A stretch of DNA of 64,000 bases, taken from positions 294,390 to 358,389 of the forward strand of contig NZ_FWPT01000007.1 of the NCBI RefSeq assembly GCF_900174585.1. The letters run 5' to 3'. Of the stretch, positions 9,252 through 17,731 are shown in pieces (position 1 is the first letter of the stretch; each line of letters opens with the position of its first letter). The stretch comes from Parendozoicomonas haliclonae (GTDB lineage Bacteria; Pseudomonadota; Gammaproteobacteria; Pseudomonadales; Endozoicomonadaceae). The translations under genes and the position numbers were made by a program. Below the pieces are notes generated by a model. The model was not told where the DNA came from and searched no databases. It saw only the letters and a program-made list of their open reading frames with translations.

Positions 9252-9707
9252 ATGTCTGAACTCAGCGCATCCAAGCCAAGCATCAAACTGTGCAGTGTTG
9301 AAATCCAGGGCAGTGAAGCTCTGTTCTGCCTTATGTCCATGGACAGTGGTCTGATGACCACCCACGACTGTCGTGCCGCCCGACTGGCCCTGCAGGGTGG
9401 CGATACCGAGAAGATGCGTCACTTCCAGAGCACCTTTAAAAAGCTGATGGAAGATTACAAAGTCACTCACGTTGTGATCCGTGAGCGTCCAAAGAAAGGT
9501 AAGTTTGCCGGCGGCGCAGATGGTTTCAAGATTGAGACCGCCATCCAGCTGATCGATAACCTGAAGGTTGAACTGATCGCCCCTCAGGCCATCAAGGAAC
9601 AACTGAAGCACACGCCACCACCAGTAAGTGCAGTGGAAGCCGGCCTGAAGAAGTTCCAGGACGCCGCCTTCCAGACCGGCTTTGCCTGGTTGAACATGCG
9701 TCGCTAA
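9252..9707 (+). CDS. DUF3010 family protein
   Basis: 151 residues, cytoplasmic, no signal or membrane segment. The pattern (IKLCSVEIQGSEALFCLMS at the N-terminus, VTHVVIRERPKKGKFAGG in the middle, GLKKFQDAAFQTGFAWLN at the end) matches the small conserved DUF3010 family of gammaproteobacteria, which I recall as having an RNase H-like layout. Function is unknown. Single gene divergent from the MFS transporter and followed by a hairpin at 9728-9747. Confidence 0.75.
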   Translation: MSELSASKPSIKLCSVEIQGSEALFCLMSMDSGLMTTHDCRAARLALQGGDTEKMRHFQSTFKKLMEDYKVTHVVIRERPKKGKFAGGADGFKIETAIQLIDNLKVELIAPQAIKEQLKHTPPPVSAVEAGLKKFQDAAFQTGFAWLNMRR

Positions 9708-9727
9708 CAGGCAACACCTTCCTATCC

Positions 9728-9747
9728 GGGCATCCATCAGGATGCCC
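9728..9747 (+). terminator. Possible terminator after the DUF3010 gene
   Basis: GGGCATCC and GGATGCCC pair around a 4-nt loop, 20 nt after the stop codon. The tail is pyrimidine-rich (TGCTTCCCTCTTCC) rather than a clean T-run, so termination may be weak. Confidence 0.45.
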
Positions 9748-9826
9748 TGCTTCCCTCTTCCTGCACAACCAGCCGCATTGCTCTTCTATAGTATTCACGG
9801 ATCAAGATTCAGGGCTGGGTTAACCG

Positions 9827-12232
9827 TTGTCGAATAATACTTTTGGTGCCGTTACATTCATTTGGCCAACGCTGCTTATGGGTCTTGTCACTGTAACCAC
9901 AGCAACAGCAGACGAGCAATATATTGGCTCTGGGCACTACACCACCCCCATCAAGGCCTCACAAGGCAGTCCCGTATTCCTATCTGGCGATGTAAGTTTT
10001 ACAGGTTCCGATCAGGATCCCTCCACGATTATTACCGTTGATAACTCATCACTCTCAGGCAACGTCGAAAGGCTCAATATTCTATTACAGGCGAACTACC
10101 AGACAGCCATAGAATCCCTGAACACAAGTACAACCCAGCTCGTTGGCCCGATCACTATAACAGCGGCGGAGGGACTATCCGACAATTACGGTCTGAGGTT
10201 GTCTGGAGGAAACAGCACACTCAACTTTCAGGATCCAGTGACAATCACCATGCACGGTGATTTCGACAACCCGGTTGAACACCGTTCAGGTAATACAACA
10301 TTTCGTGGGGGGCTCTTTATATCAACCGGAGGGCAATACGCCATAGGGCTTTTCACCCTTCCTTTGGGAGATTCCAATATCTATCTTGATGGATCCACCA
10401 CAATCAATATATCCGGAGGCGGAGAGGCCATTTATAACGCCGGAGGAACTGTCCATATCAACGCCCCGCTTACGGTGAATGCCAAAGCCGATATGGCAAT
10501 CGTTATCAATGCCCAGCCCAGTGTGACTATCAGCCAGATCGGCACCCGGACCAGTGAAAGCCAGCCAGTGAATCCTCAGACCATTCAATTGAATGGACCG
10601 ATTCAGCTCCAGAAACCTGCGGCCCTTTTATTTCTTGATCTTGATGCGGGATCACAGATTAACAGCAAGCTGGCATTAACAGCCGGACATATGAAATTAT
10701 TCTTTCAGAACGCAGATACCCGGTTTTCCCCACAGGCAGGTTCCACCATTGGTTCCGGCGCGACATTATCTCTGTCATTTACTGAACAGGGAGTCTGGCA
10801 GATACCGCTTATTGCGGAATACCAGAACAGTGGCACAGCATCCGTGATTCCCTTGACCGTAGAAGAAGGTGGTCAGCTCTTGCTTTCTGGTCAAGGCACA
10901 CTGCAGGGGCTGATTAATGATCCGTTAATGCCTGGAGAGTCCAAAACCTATGTGCTGCTAAAAACTGAAGGTTCCAACACAGATATCCTTCACTACGCCC
11001 TTAATAACCTGACCCCCGTCACAGATTCAGAGGGCTACCTTCTAACATTTGATCAGTCCGAATCTGAAAATCATGATAACTACCTGCTTGGTACTGTGGC
11101 CCGTACAATACCAGAACTTGTTGATCCCCCCGAACCTCCAGAACCACCTCAGCCTTCTGAACCATCCCCACCTCCACAGCCATCTCAACCTGTCCCGACA
11201 CCACCTATGACTTCCATACCAGCCCCCTTAAATTATCTGCCTCACCAAGCCCTTCCCATTACCATGATGGATCAGCAGTTTGCCGGCCAACTTCTGCAAT
11301 CATTCCAGCCAAAAAACACTGACACGACAATCCACCAACAGCCCTGGATGGGTATTAACAGCGGCGATGACATGCCCCCACCAGCACTGCAGTTTCAAAT
11401 GCTCCCATTTATAAGTTCACAGAAAGGGCATGGATACCGACTGTATGGGTTCCACCAACAATGGCTGGCTGATTTCAAAGGCTTGGGCTTTCGGCTACAA
11501 CGGCAACTGACCGATGGACAATTAAGTGCAGGATATGCGGCGGGTGAGAGCAATAGTCAGACCCACAAGCTGCCGGAACAGGTCAAGGGACATGCCGATT
11601 ATCGTAGTTATTTTATCTCGGGTGAAACAGGCATCCACAGATTCAGGATCAGCAGTCAGATTCTCTATCAGCAGGGGAAGCACCATCAGAAACAACAGCT
11701 GCCATCCGAACGTATGTTTACACATAGCAACAGCCATCTGACTGTCGCTCAGACAGGCATCTCTGCGCCCATGATGCTGGGAGAGTGGGGAATTCAGCCA
11801 CAGCTGCAACTGGCTTGGTGGGGGATTCATCAAGGCAGTTATCTGGCTCAGGCTCAAGGCCTGCAACTGCACATCAGTGGTAACAGCCAACGTTACTGGC
11901 AGGCGACACCGGCCGTTTCTCTGACGGGGCCACAATGGCGGGTCGGAACCACATCATGCACCTGGCAGACAGATATCTCTCTCGGCTATTCCACCGTTTG
12001 GGGGAGCCGCGCCATGAAGAATACCCTGCTCGCCTATTCGGGGTCTCAACAGCCGGTCCGGTTAACATCCCCGGCACTAGATAAACATACCTGGCAATAC
12101 CATCTGGGGCTGACGTTAAACGGTACCACCCGATCCTATCTGCCAACCAGCGGGACTGTGGGTTATACCCTGAATAGTTCTTCGCACAGTCGAGCCCAAG
12201 AGATCACCACGACGGCGACCTGGGTATTCTAA
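9827..12232 (+). CDS. Autotransporter-like outer-membrane protein with short passenger
   Basis: 801 residues. TTG start gives a signal peptide (hydrophobic TFIWPTLLMGLVTV then TTATADEQ); the next ATG (residue 18) would cut into it, so TTG is preferred. Residues about 30-430 are Thr/Ser/Asn-rich beta-strand repeats like an autotransporter passenger (beta-helix). A Pro-rich linker (PPEPPEPPQPSEPSPPPQPS) lies near residues 433-460, followed by about 290 residues of alternating strands ending in ATWVF, the aromatic C-terminal signature of a beta-barrel. No protease or adhesin motif seen in the passenger. Likely surface-exposed by type Va secretion. No partner gene; convergent with the next gene. 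Confidence 0.75.
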   Translation: MSNNTFGAVTFIWPTLLMGLVTVTTATADEQYIGSGHYTTPIKASQGSPVFLSGDVSFTGSDQDPSTIITVDNSSLSGNVERLNILLQANYQTAIESLNTSTTQLVGPITITAAEGLSDNYGLRLSGGNSTLNFQDPVTITMHGDFDNPVEHRSGNTTFRGGLFISTGGQYAIGLFTLPLGDSNIYLDGSTTINISGGGEAIYNAGGTVHINAPLTVNAKADMAIVINAQPSVTISQIGTRTSESQPVNPQTIQLNGPIQLQKPAALLFLDLDAGSQINSKLALTAGHMKLFFQNADTRFSPQAGSTIGSGATLSLSFTEQGVWQIPLIAEYQNSGTASVIPLTVEEGGQLLLSGQGTLQGLINDPLMPGESKTYVLLKTEGSNTDILHYALNNLTPVTDSEGYLLTFDQSESENHDNYLLGTVARTIPELVDPPEPPEPPQPSEPSPPPQPSQPVPTPPMTSIPAPLNYLPHQALPITMMDQQFAGQLLQSFQPKNTDTTIHQQPWMGINSGDDMPPPALQFQMLPFISSQKGHGYRLYGFHQQWLADFKGLGFRLQRQLTDGQLSAGYAAGESNSQTHKLPEQVKGHADYRSYFISGETGIHRFRISSQILYQQGKHHQKQQLPSERMFTHSNSHLTVAQTGISAPMMLGEWGIQPQLQLAWWGIHQGSYLAQAQGLQLHISGNSQRYWQATPAVSLTGPQWRVGTTSCTWQTDISLGYSTVWGSRAMKNTLLAYSGSQQPVRLTSPALDKHTWQYHLGLTLNGTTRSYLPTSGTVGYTLNSSSHSRAQEITTTATWVF

Positions 12233-12253
12233 TAAGCCCTGTCCAGCTCAAAT

Positions 12254-12280
12254 AAAAAGGAGCCGAAGCTCCCTTTTTAT
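12254..12280. terminator. Bidirectional terminator between convergent genes
   Basis: GGAGC-CGAA-GCTCC stem flanked by A-run on the left and T-run on the right, so it can act on both strands. On the minus strand the loop reads TTCG. It serves the autotransporter gene and the small exported-protein gene. Confidence 0.8.
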
Positions 12281-12291
12281 TTAGCAATCAA

Positions 12292-12678
12292 TTAGTCACG
12301 CAGACCGTACAGCTTTACTTCTGCGTACTTGTAGTTACTACCCAACGCAGTGCGGTAGCTCATCTCAACCTTGTTGATCACACGCTCGCCGCCCAGCAGC
12401 TTGTACACCGGAGTGCGCTGGTTACGCTCAATGCGCTTGTTGGTGAAGAACTGCTGCTTTTCACCATTGCCAAAGAACACAGTGATACGCTTCAGGTAGA
12501 TCGGCGCATCTTCCACCTTCAGGGAGATCTTCTTGTACTTGCCCTTAAAGCCGCTGACGTGGATAACATCCTTCTCGCTCTTGAAAGAGACTTTGCGCTC
12601 ACCGAGCTTTTTCCAGTCATCGGCGAAAGCGCCAACGCTGACCATGCTCATCAGAACCAGAGCGATTAACTTCTTCAT
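12292..12678 (-). CDS. Small exported protein, possibly YaaI/DUF2541-like
   Basis: 128 residues with a clear signal peptide (MKKLIALVLMSMVSVGAFA, cleavage before DDWKK). The mature part is basic and beta-rich, with paired KISLKVEDAPIYLKRITVFF and KVEMSYRTALGSNYKYAEVKLYG strands, resembling the layout of the DUF2541/YaaI family: a small periplasmic beta-sandwich of unknown function. The family match is tentative. Single gene with its own terminator at 12254-12280. Confidence 0.6.
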   Translation of the reverse strand: MKKLIALVLMSMVSVGAFADDWKKLGERKVSFKSEKDVIHVSGFKGKYKKISLKVEDAPIYLKRITVFFGNGEKQQFFTNKRIERNQRTPVYKLLGGERVINKVEMSYRTALGSNYKYAEVKLYGLRD

Positions 12679-12993
12679 GGGTAAGACCTGTCAACAATCG
12701 TTTAGGGAGAAATCCAGTGGCGGGCAGTGTATGTGAAGCCGATAGACAGAACTATTTCGTACAATCCGTGTACAAAATCAACAAAATGCCAGACAAAAAG
12801 GCATACACCCACCAAAAGCGAGATAAACGCCCGTAAACTCCACGCCAAATACTCTGTCCACCACACTCTCAGACCAAGGTCGTAGCGTTCAGCCTGCTCA
12901 CTCTTAAAAGCCAACCTAAGTCTAATAACGCAAAATCGCTGCCGGGCTTAGTCTTGAAAGTAACAGCAAAAAACAAATCTTCTGGGGTGAGTT
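12679..12993. other. 315-nt intergenic region with one weak ORF
   Basis: Between the small exported protein and the coiled-coil protein. A minus-strand ORF at 12702-12914 would encode 70 residues with two hydrophobic stretches (AWSLRAFISLLVGVCLFVWHF), but it has only a TTG start with no spaced ribosome site, so it is not called as a gene. The rest should hold the two divergent promoters; no element stands out. Confidence 0.5.
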
Positions 12994-13746
12994 ATGGCGT
13001 TCAGATCAACACTATGTACCGGCTTAGGTTCAGGCTTGAGGTCGAGCGAGAGTGCTACGCAGACCAGCGGTTATATAAACGGTCAAGCTGCCAGTTCAAA
13101 GAACAGTGGTCGCATCGGTCACCGGTTTGTCGAAGCCTGGCATGATCTGACGCAATGGCTCACTAATACTTTTGCAGCACTGATTCCGACCAGCCTGTTC
13201 AGTCGTAGCTGCACACTGGTTCAGCCGGATAACAACAATCTTCTGCGTCAGGATTCAGCTGGGAGTACGACGGACAGCATAAACTCGGAAACCCTCAACC
13301 CTGAACAATATATGGATGAGTTGGAAGATCGAATTGATGAGCTGAAGCAGCAACTGATGGATGCAAATATCCAGATGAGCAAGCTGGAAAACGCCCATAT
13401 GGAGCGGGAGGAAGGCCTGAGCAACATGATTGGCAGCCTGTGTGATGAGCTGGCCGCCAGTCTGGCAGAAGCCAAAGATCCTCAGCCGCGTCTGGCTCTG
13501 ATCCGACAGGCAGTGGAGACCCAAAACGCTCTGCGCAGAGAGCACCATGAACAACTGTCTGGCCGTATTGATACGATTGAAAACCAGATCAGCCGACTGA
13601 AAGCAGATCATCAGGACACCAGTGGCTATGAACAGCAACTGCAACAGCTGACAACGGCTCGGGACAGCCAGGCTGAAAGATTAACAGATATTGAACAACA
13701 CCAGAGCCAATGGCTGGCCCGGTTAACTCAGGAGTTTACCGCCTAA
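12994..13746 (+). CDS. Coiled-coil protein of unknown function
   Basis: 250 residues. The first ~100 are Ser/Thr/Gly-rich and low in charge. Residues about 105-245 are heptad-rich coiled coil (YMDELEDRIDELKQQLMDA, SGRIDTIENQISRLKADHQ). No signal peptide or confident membrane helix. ATG follows GGGGTGAG at a short spacing. The disordered Ser-rich N-terminus followed by coiled coil resembles many type III-secreted proteins in composition only; no effector domain is recognised. Followed by a strong terminator, so it is a single-gene unit. Confidence 0.6.
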   Translation: MAFRSTLCTGLGSGLRSSESATQTSGYINGQAASSKNSGRIGHRFVEAWHDLTQWLTNTFAALIPTSLFSRSCTLVQPDNNNLLRQDSAGSTTDSINSETLNPEQYMDELEDRIDELKQQLMDANIQMSKLENAHMEREEGLSNMIGSLCDELAASLAEAKDPQPRLALIRQAVETQNALRREHHEQLSGRIDTIENQISRLKADHQDTSGYEQQLQQLTTARDSQAERLTDIEQHQSQWLARLTQEFTA

Positions 13747-13803
13747 ACCCTCTTACCTCGCCACGCGCCCAACAGCGTGCGAGCACCGTCTCTCCCCACT
13801 ATT

Positions 13804-13827
13804 GCCCGGTTCGCCGGGCATTTTTTT
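13804..13827 (+). terminator. Rho-independent terminator
   Basis: GCCCGG-TTCG-CCGGGC stem-loop followed by seven Ts. It ends the coiled-coil transcript before fadE. Confidence 0.9.
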
Positions 13828-13941
13828 AAGTGCTCTCTGTCACTTTGGCTATTATGCCCTGATACGACCATAAAGCAGCCAGTCAATGCCGCCAAGGGTT
13901 GTGGTTCCATGGCCGGGTTCATTTATGTCTGAGAGGCTTTT

Positions 13942-16440
13942 ATGCTTGCATGGATTTTGCTGCAGATTGCGGCGCTTGTTGCCCTGGCCTATAAACGGGC
14001 CGACCTGATGACATCTGCGATTACCTTCGGGGTGATCACTCTGGCCATCTGGCTGATTGGCCCCGGTGGCGTCGCTGCGTTTTCCGCTCTGGTTCTTACT
14101 GCCGTTTTCGCGGTGCTCGCCCAGACCAAATTCCGCGCCAACACACTGACCAACCCGATCTTCAAAATCTATAAGAAGCTGCTTCCGGAAATGTCTGAAA
14201 CCGAGCAGACCGCGCTGGATGCCGGTACTGTCTGGTGGGACGGACAAATGTTTGCCGGCAAGCCCGATTGGGACAAGCTGACCAATCACCCGAACCCAAC
14301 CATGAGCGAAGAAGAGCAGGCCTTCCTCGATAATCAGGTGGAAACCCTGGCTTCCATGATTGATGAGTGGACGATCGAGCAGGATGGCGATATGCCTCCG
14401 GAAGTCTGGGACTATATGAAGAAGGAACGCTTCTTCGCCATGATCATCCCCAAAGAGTACGGCGGTCTTGGTTTCTCTGCCCAGGCTCAGTCTGCGGTGC
14501 TGCAAAAACTGGCAGGCCTCTCCGGTGCGGCCTTTACCACCGTCGGTGTTCCCAACTCCCTCGGCCCCGGTGAACTGCTGCTCAAGTACGGTACCGAAGA
14601 CCAGAAGAATCACTACCTGCCCCGCCTGGCTGATGGTCGTGAAATTCCCTGCTTCGCTCTGACCGGACCGCGTGCCGGTTCCGATGCTACCTCTCTGCCG
14701 GATACCGGTATCGTCTGCAAGGGCGAGTACGAAGGTAAGGAAGTGGTTGGCATCCGGATGAATTTCTCCAAGCGCTATATCACCCTGGCGCCGGTTGCGA
14801 CCGTTGTTGGTATGGCCTTCCGTATGTTTGACCCGGACGGACTGCTGGGCGACAAAAACGATATCGGTATTACCGTTGCCCTTCTGCCTCGCGGTCTGAA
14901 AGGCATGGAGATTGGTAATCGTCATAAGCCACTGGGTACACCGTTTATGAACGGTCCGATCCATGGTCATGATGTCTTTATCCCGCTGGAATTTATTATC
15001 GGTGGCCCGGATATGCGCGGCCATGGCTGGAAGATGCTGGTGGAATGTCTGTCTGTTGGTCGCTGCATCACCCTGCCGTCCTCCGGCGCAGGTGGTGGCC
15101 GCTATGCCATTGCGGCCGGTGGTGCCTATTCCCGCATTCGTCGCCAGTTCAATGTCCCCATTGCCAAGCTGGAAGGGGTTCAGGATGCGCTGGCTCGTAT
15201 CGCCGGTAACACCTACACCGCTGCTGCTGGTGCACGGGTAACTGCGATTGCGATCGACCAGGGTGAAAAACCTGCTGTCCCTTCTGCCATTCTCAAGTAC
15301 AACCTGACCGAGATGGCCCGTCAGATTGCCCTCGACAGTATGGATATCCATGGCGGCAAGGCGATCATTACCGGTCCGGGCAACTACCTCTCCTCCGGTT
15401 ATGCGTCTGTACCTGTTGCCATTACCGTGGAAGGGGCCAACATCCTGACCCGCTCCATGATTACCTTTGGTCAGGGCGCTATCCGCTGCCACCCTTATGT
15501 GCTGCCGGAAATGCACGCAGCCAAGGAAAATGATCTGCCGGCCTTTGATAAGGCACTGTTCGGCCACTTTGGCTTTATCGCCTCTAACGCCGCCCGTTCT
15601 CTGGTGTTGGGGCTGACCAACTCAGCGTTTTCTGGCTCACCGGTCAGCGATGCTACCGGCCCTCACTACAAGCAGATCAACCGTTATGTGGCAGCTTTCT
15701 CCCTGACGGTAGATATGTGCATGTTCTCTCTGGGTGGTCAGCTGAAGTTCAAGGAAATGATCTCCGGTCGCCTTGCCGATATGTTGTCCAAGCTTTACCT
15801 GGCCTCCTGTGTGCTGAAGCACTGGCAGGATCAGGGTCGTCATCGTGAAGACCTGCCGCTGGTGGATTACTCCTGCCAGAAGCTGTTTGCCGAGTTTGAA
15901 GAAGCTCTCGACGGTGTACTCAGCAACTTGCCAAATCGTCCGGTTGCCTGGGCGCTGCGCGGTCTGACCCTGCCACTGGGTCGTCGCATGAAAAAGCCGG
16001 GTGATACTCTGATCAACCGTATTGTTGATCTGGTGTCCAGCAAGTCTGCCACCCGCGAGCGTCTGATCGGTAATATCTACCGTGCCGATACCCGCAAGGC
16101 GGCAACCCGCAATCCGCTGGCTGTTTACGACACACTGCTGGATCGTGTGGAACGTGCTGACCCGATCTACAAGAAGATCAGTCAGGCACTGAAAGACGGC
16201 AAGTACAATGAAGCGGAACTGACTATCGAAGGCCGTATCACTGAAGGCGTTGCTCTGGGTGTACTGACTCAGGAAGAAGGCGACTTTATGCTGGCCTTTG
16301 AGAAGGATGTGCTGGATATGGTCAATGTCGATGACTTCCCGCTGGAGCACTTTGGCCCGGTTTCTGAAAACCAGGATAAAAAGGTTGCACCTCAGAAGAA
16401 GCGTCGGACCCGCAAGGTGGAAGATAACGCGGCTGCGTAA
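13942..16440 (+). CDS. fadE: Acyl-CoA dehydrogenase FadE
   Basis: 832 residues, close to E. coli FadE (814). Catalyses the first step of fatty-acid beta-oxidation, acyl-CoA to trans-2-enoyl-CoA, with FAD. Two N-terminal hydrophobic segments (residues about 1-55) suggest membrane anchoring. Residues about 100-520 are the acyl-CoA dehydrogenase core (IIPKEYGGLGFSAQAQS, CFALTGPRAGSDATSLPD, TVEGANILTRSMITFGQGA), and the rest is the FadE-specific C-terminal domain (DUF1974). Basic tail KKRRTRK. ATG follows GAGAGG. Flanked by terminators on both sides, hence monocistronic. No FadR operator was identified by eye. Confidence 0.93.
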   Translation: MLAWILLQIAALVALAYKRADLMTSAITFGVITLAIWLIGPGGVAAFSALVLTAVFAVLAQTKFRANTLTNPIFKIYKKLLPEMSETEQTALDAGTVWWDGQMFAGKPDWDKLTNHPNPTMSEEEQAFLDNQVETLASMIDEWTIEQDGDMPPEVWDYMKKERFFAMIIPKEYGGLGFSAQAQSAVLQKLAGLSGAAFTTVGVPNSLGPGELLLKYGTEDQKNHYLPRLADGREIPCFALTGPRAGSDATSLPDTGIVCKGEYEGKEVVGIRMNFSKRYITLAPVATVVGMAFRMFDPDGLLGDKNDIGITVALLPRGLKGMEIGNRHKPLGTPFMNGPIHGHDVFIPLEFIIGGPDMRGHGWKMLVECLSVGRCITLPSSGAGGGRYAIAAGGAYSRIRRQFNVPIAKLEGVQDALARIAGNTYTAAAGARVTAIAIDQGEKPAVPSAILKYNLTEMARQIALDSMDIHGGKAIITGPGNYLSSGYASVPVAITVEGANILTRSMITFGQGAIRCHPYVLPEMHAAKENDLPAFDKALFGHFGFIASNAARSLVLGLTNSAFSGSPVSDATGPHYKQINRYVAAFSLTVDMCMFSLGGQLKFKEMISGRLADMLSKLYLASCVLKHWQDQGRHREDLPLVDYSCQKLFAEFEEALDGVLSNLPNRPVAWALRGLTLPLGRRMKKPGDTLINRIVDLVSSKSATRERLIGNIYRADTRKAATRNPLAVYDTLLDRVERADPIYKKISQALKDGKYNEAELTIEGRITEGVALGVLTQEEGDFMLAFEKDVLDMVNVDDFPLEHFGPVSENQDKKVAPQKKRRTRKVEDNAAA

Positions 16441-16456
16441 ATCTTAACGACCTGAA

Positions 16457-16485
16457 TAAAACCGGAGCTTGTCTCCGGTTTTTTA
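16457..16485 (+). terminator. fadE terminator
   Basis: ACCGGAG-CTTGT-CTCCGGT stem followed by a run of Ts. Confidence 0.9.
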
Positions 16486-16552
16486 TGTTCTAATTATTCA
16501 AACAATAATCCACGATCAACTAATAACTCCTATATAAAATTGGACATAAAAA

Positions 16553-16963
16553 ATGGAATCAAAGCTATTTGATGAAGAAGATATTAAGCAGGAAGCCAAA
16601 AAGCATAATGACTTCCTCAACACGGGTGTTGGACTCATTTCTTTCACATTAGCTTTAACATGCCTTAGCTTTAATGACCCGCAAAAAGCTGCATTGCTCT
16701 GTTTTCCTATTGTGCTTGGAATTCTCTTACAAGCACGAAACCATTTCCCACCAACACTAAGGGAAATAAAAATATTGGAAAAAGAGACAAAAGACGAGCA
16801 CGTTATTGAGGTAAGGAAGTACTTGGACAAAAAGTATTTAGGTGTCAAATCACTATTAACTAAAAACTTATTATACTGGTATGGGTGCTCATTCTACCTC
16901 GTAGTTTTGGTTATACATGAATACATTGATGTTGTTATAGAGTTGATATTTAAATATTTATAG
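16553..16963 (+). CDS. AT-rich orphan membrane protein
   Basis: 136 residues; not recognised. Two hydrophobic stretches near residues 25-60 (GVGLISFTLALTCLSF and ALLCFPIVLGILL) and one near the C-terminus (LLYWYGCSFYLVVLVI) flank a charged loop (REIKILEKETKDEHVIEVRKY). Probably an inner-membrane protein. Its base composition and codons (many AAA, ATA, TTA) are far more AT-rich than the neighbours, which points to recent acquisition. ATG start; weak ribosome site. Confidence 0.6.
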   Translation: MESKLFDEEDIKQEAKKHNDFLNTGVGLISFTLALTCLSFNDPQKAALLCFPIVLGILLQARNHFPPTLREIKILEKETKDEHVIEVRKYLDKKYLGVKSLLTKNLLYWYGCSFYLVVLVIHEYIDVVIELIFKYL

Positions 16964-17028
16964 ATGCTGGATTAAACAATATATCTTTTGATCCAATGCA
17001 GAACTCCTGACAAAAGATATATCGCTAT

Positions 17029-17466
17029 TTATTTTGTCCGATTATCAATAGAACAACTCTCCCCATCACAGCCCGGCTGGCCAAAGTACCAGGCAAAACG
17101 TCGGGCAATACCATGTCGATTCCGAGCAAAGACTCTATATCCTAAATCAGCCAACCAGCCTAAAATCGGCCAGCGCAGAGGCGCAATCCAAAACCCTTTA
17201 TCCACCGCAGCCCAGGCTGCCAGTGTTGCATCAACGCCAGTTACAATCTTTCCATCCCCCAAACGGGCATGGAGGAGACGATCCAGCTCTACCGGATCAA
17301 GAAAAGGAAAACGCTCTGAGAAACCGGGCAGCTGAATATTCTCCAAGATCAGCCGCTGATGCTGATCTTTCTCACGCAGCCAGCGAATCTCTTTCATACA
17401 GACCGGGCAGTTACCGTCGTAAAACAGTGTGACCGGGAAGGTAATATCTGCTGTTCTTAACCCCAT
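17029..17466 (-). CDS. DCC-family thiol-disulfide oxidoreductase-like protein (DUF393)
   Basis: 145 residues. The N-terminal FYDGNCPVCMKEIRWLR is the DxxCxxC signature that names the DCC family; the thioredoxin-like fold puts the CxxC (CPVC) at the start of a helix. A further C..C pair near the C-terminus (GCDGESC) may be structural or redox-active. Members are thought to be thiol-disulfide oxidoreductases, but physiological substrates are mostly unknown. Cytoplasmic by sequence. Single gene on the minus strand. Confidence 0.82.
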   Translation of the reverse strand: MGLRTADITFPVTLFYDGNCPVCMKEIRWLREKDQHQRLILENIQLPGFSERFPFLDPVELDRLLHARLGDGKIVTGVDATLAAWAAVDKGFWIAPLRWPILGWLADLGYRVFARNRHGIARRFAWYFGQPGCDGESCSIDNRTK

Positions 17467-17731
17467 AAGCCTACAAACCTATCCTGAACCGCGTTTCATA
17501 GCATTTTCTACGAGCACCATTTATTACCCATCATACGCACAAACACGGAAAAAAGATCAATCACCTCCATTCTGATCACTGACCCATCTTCAACAAATCG
17601 AACGTCCATACAGCAAACAATAACTACAACATTTATGAAACAATGACAGACGATAATTGCAAACGCTGTGGAGATGTATTTGCCCTGATGCCGTGATTAA
17701 AAACAACATAACTGATAAGAAGAACATAACC

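Noticed and set aside
12702..12914. 70-codon minus-strand ORF with two hydrophobic stretches
   Set aside because: Only a TTG start with AGG directly abutting it; no ATG and no conserved motif. Mentioned as part of the intergenic region only.
13852..15567. 571-codon minus-strand ORF opposite fadE
   Set aside because: Mirror of the fadE coding frame; low-complexity His/Arg/Gly-rich translation with no family motif.
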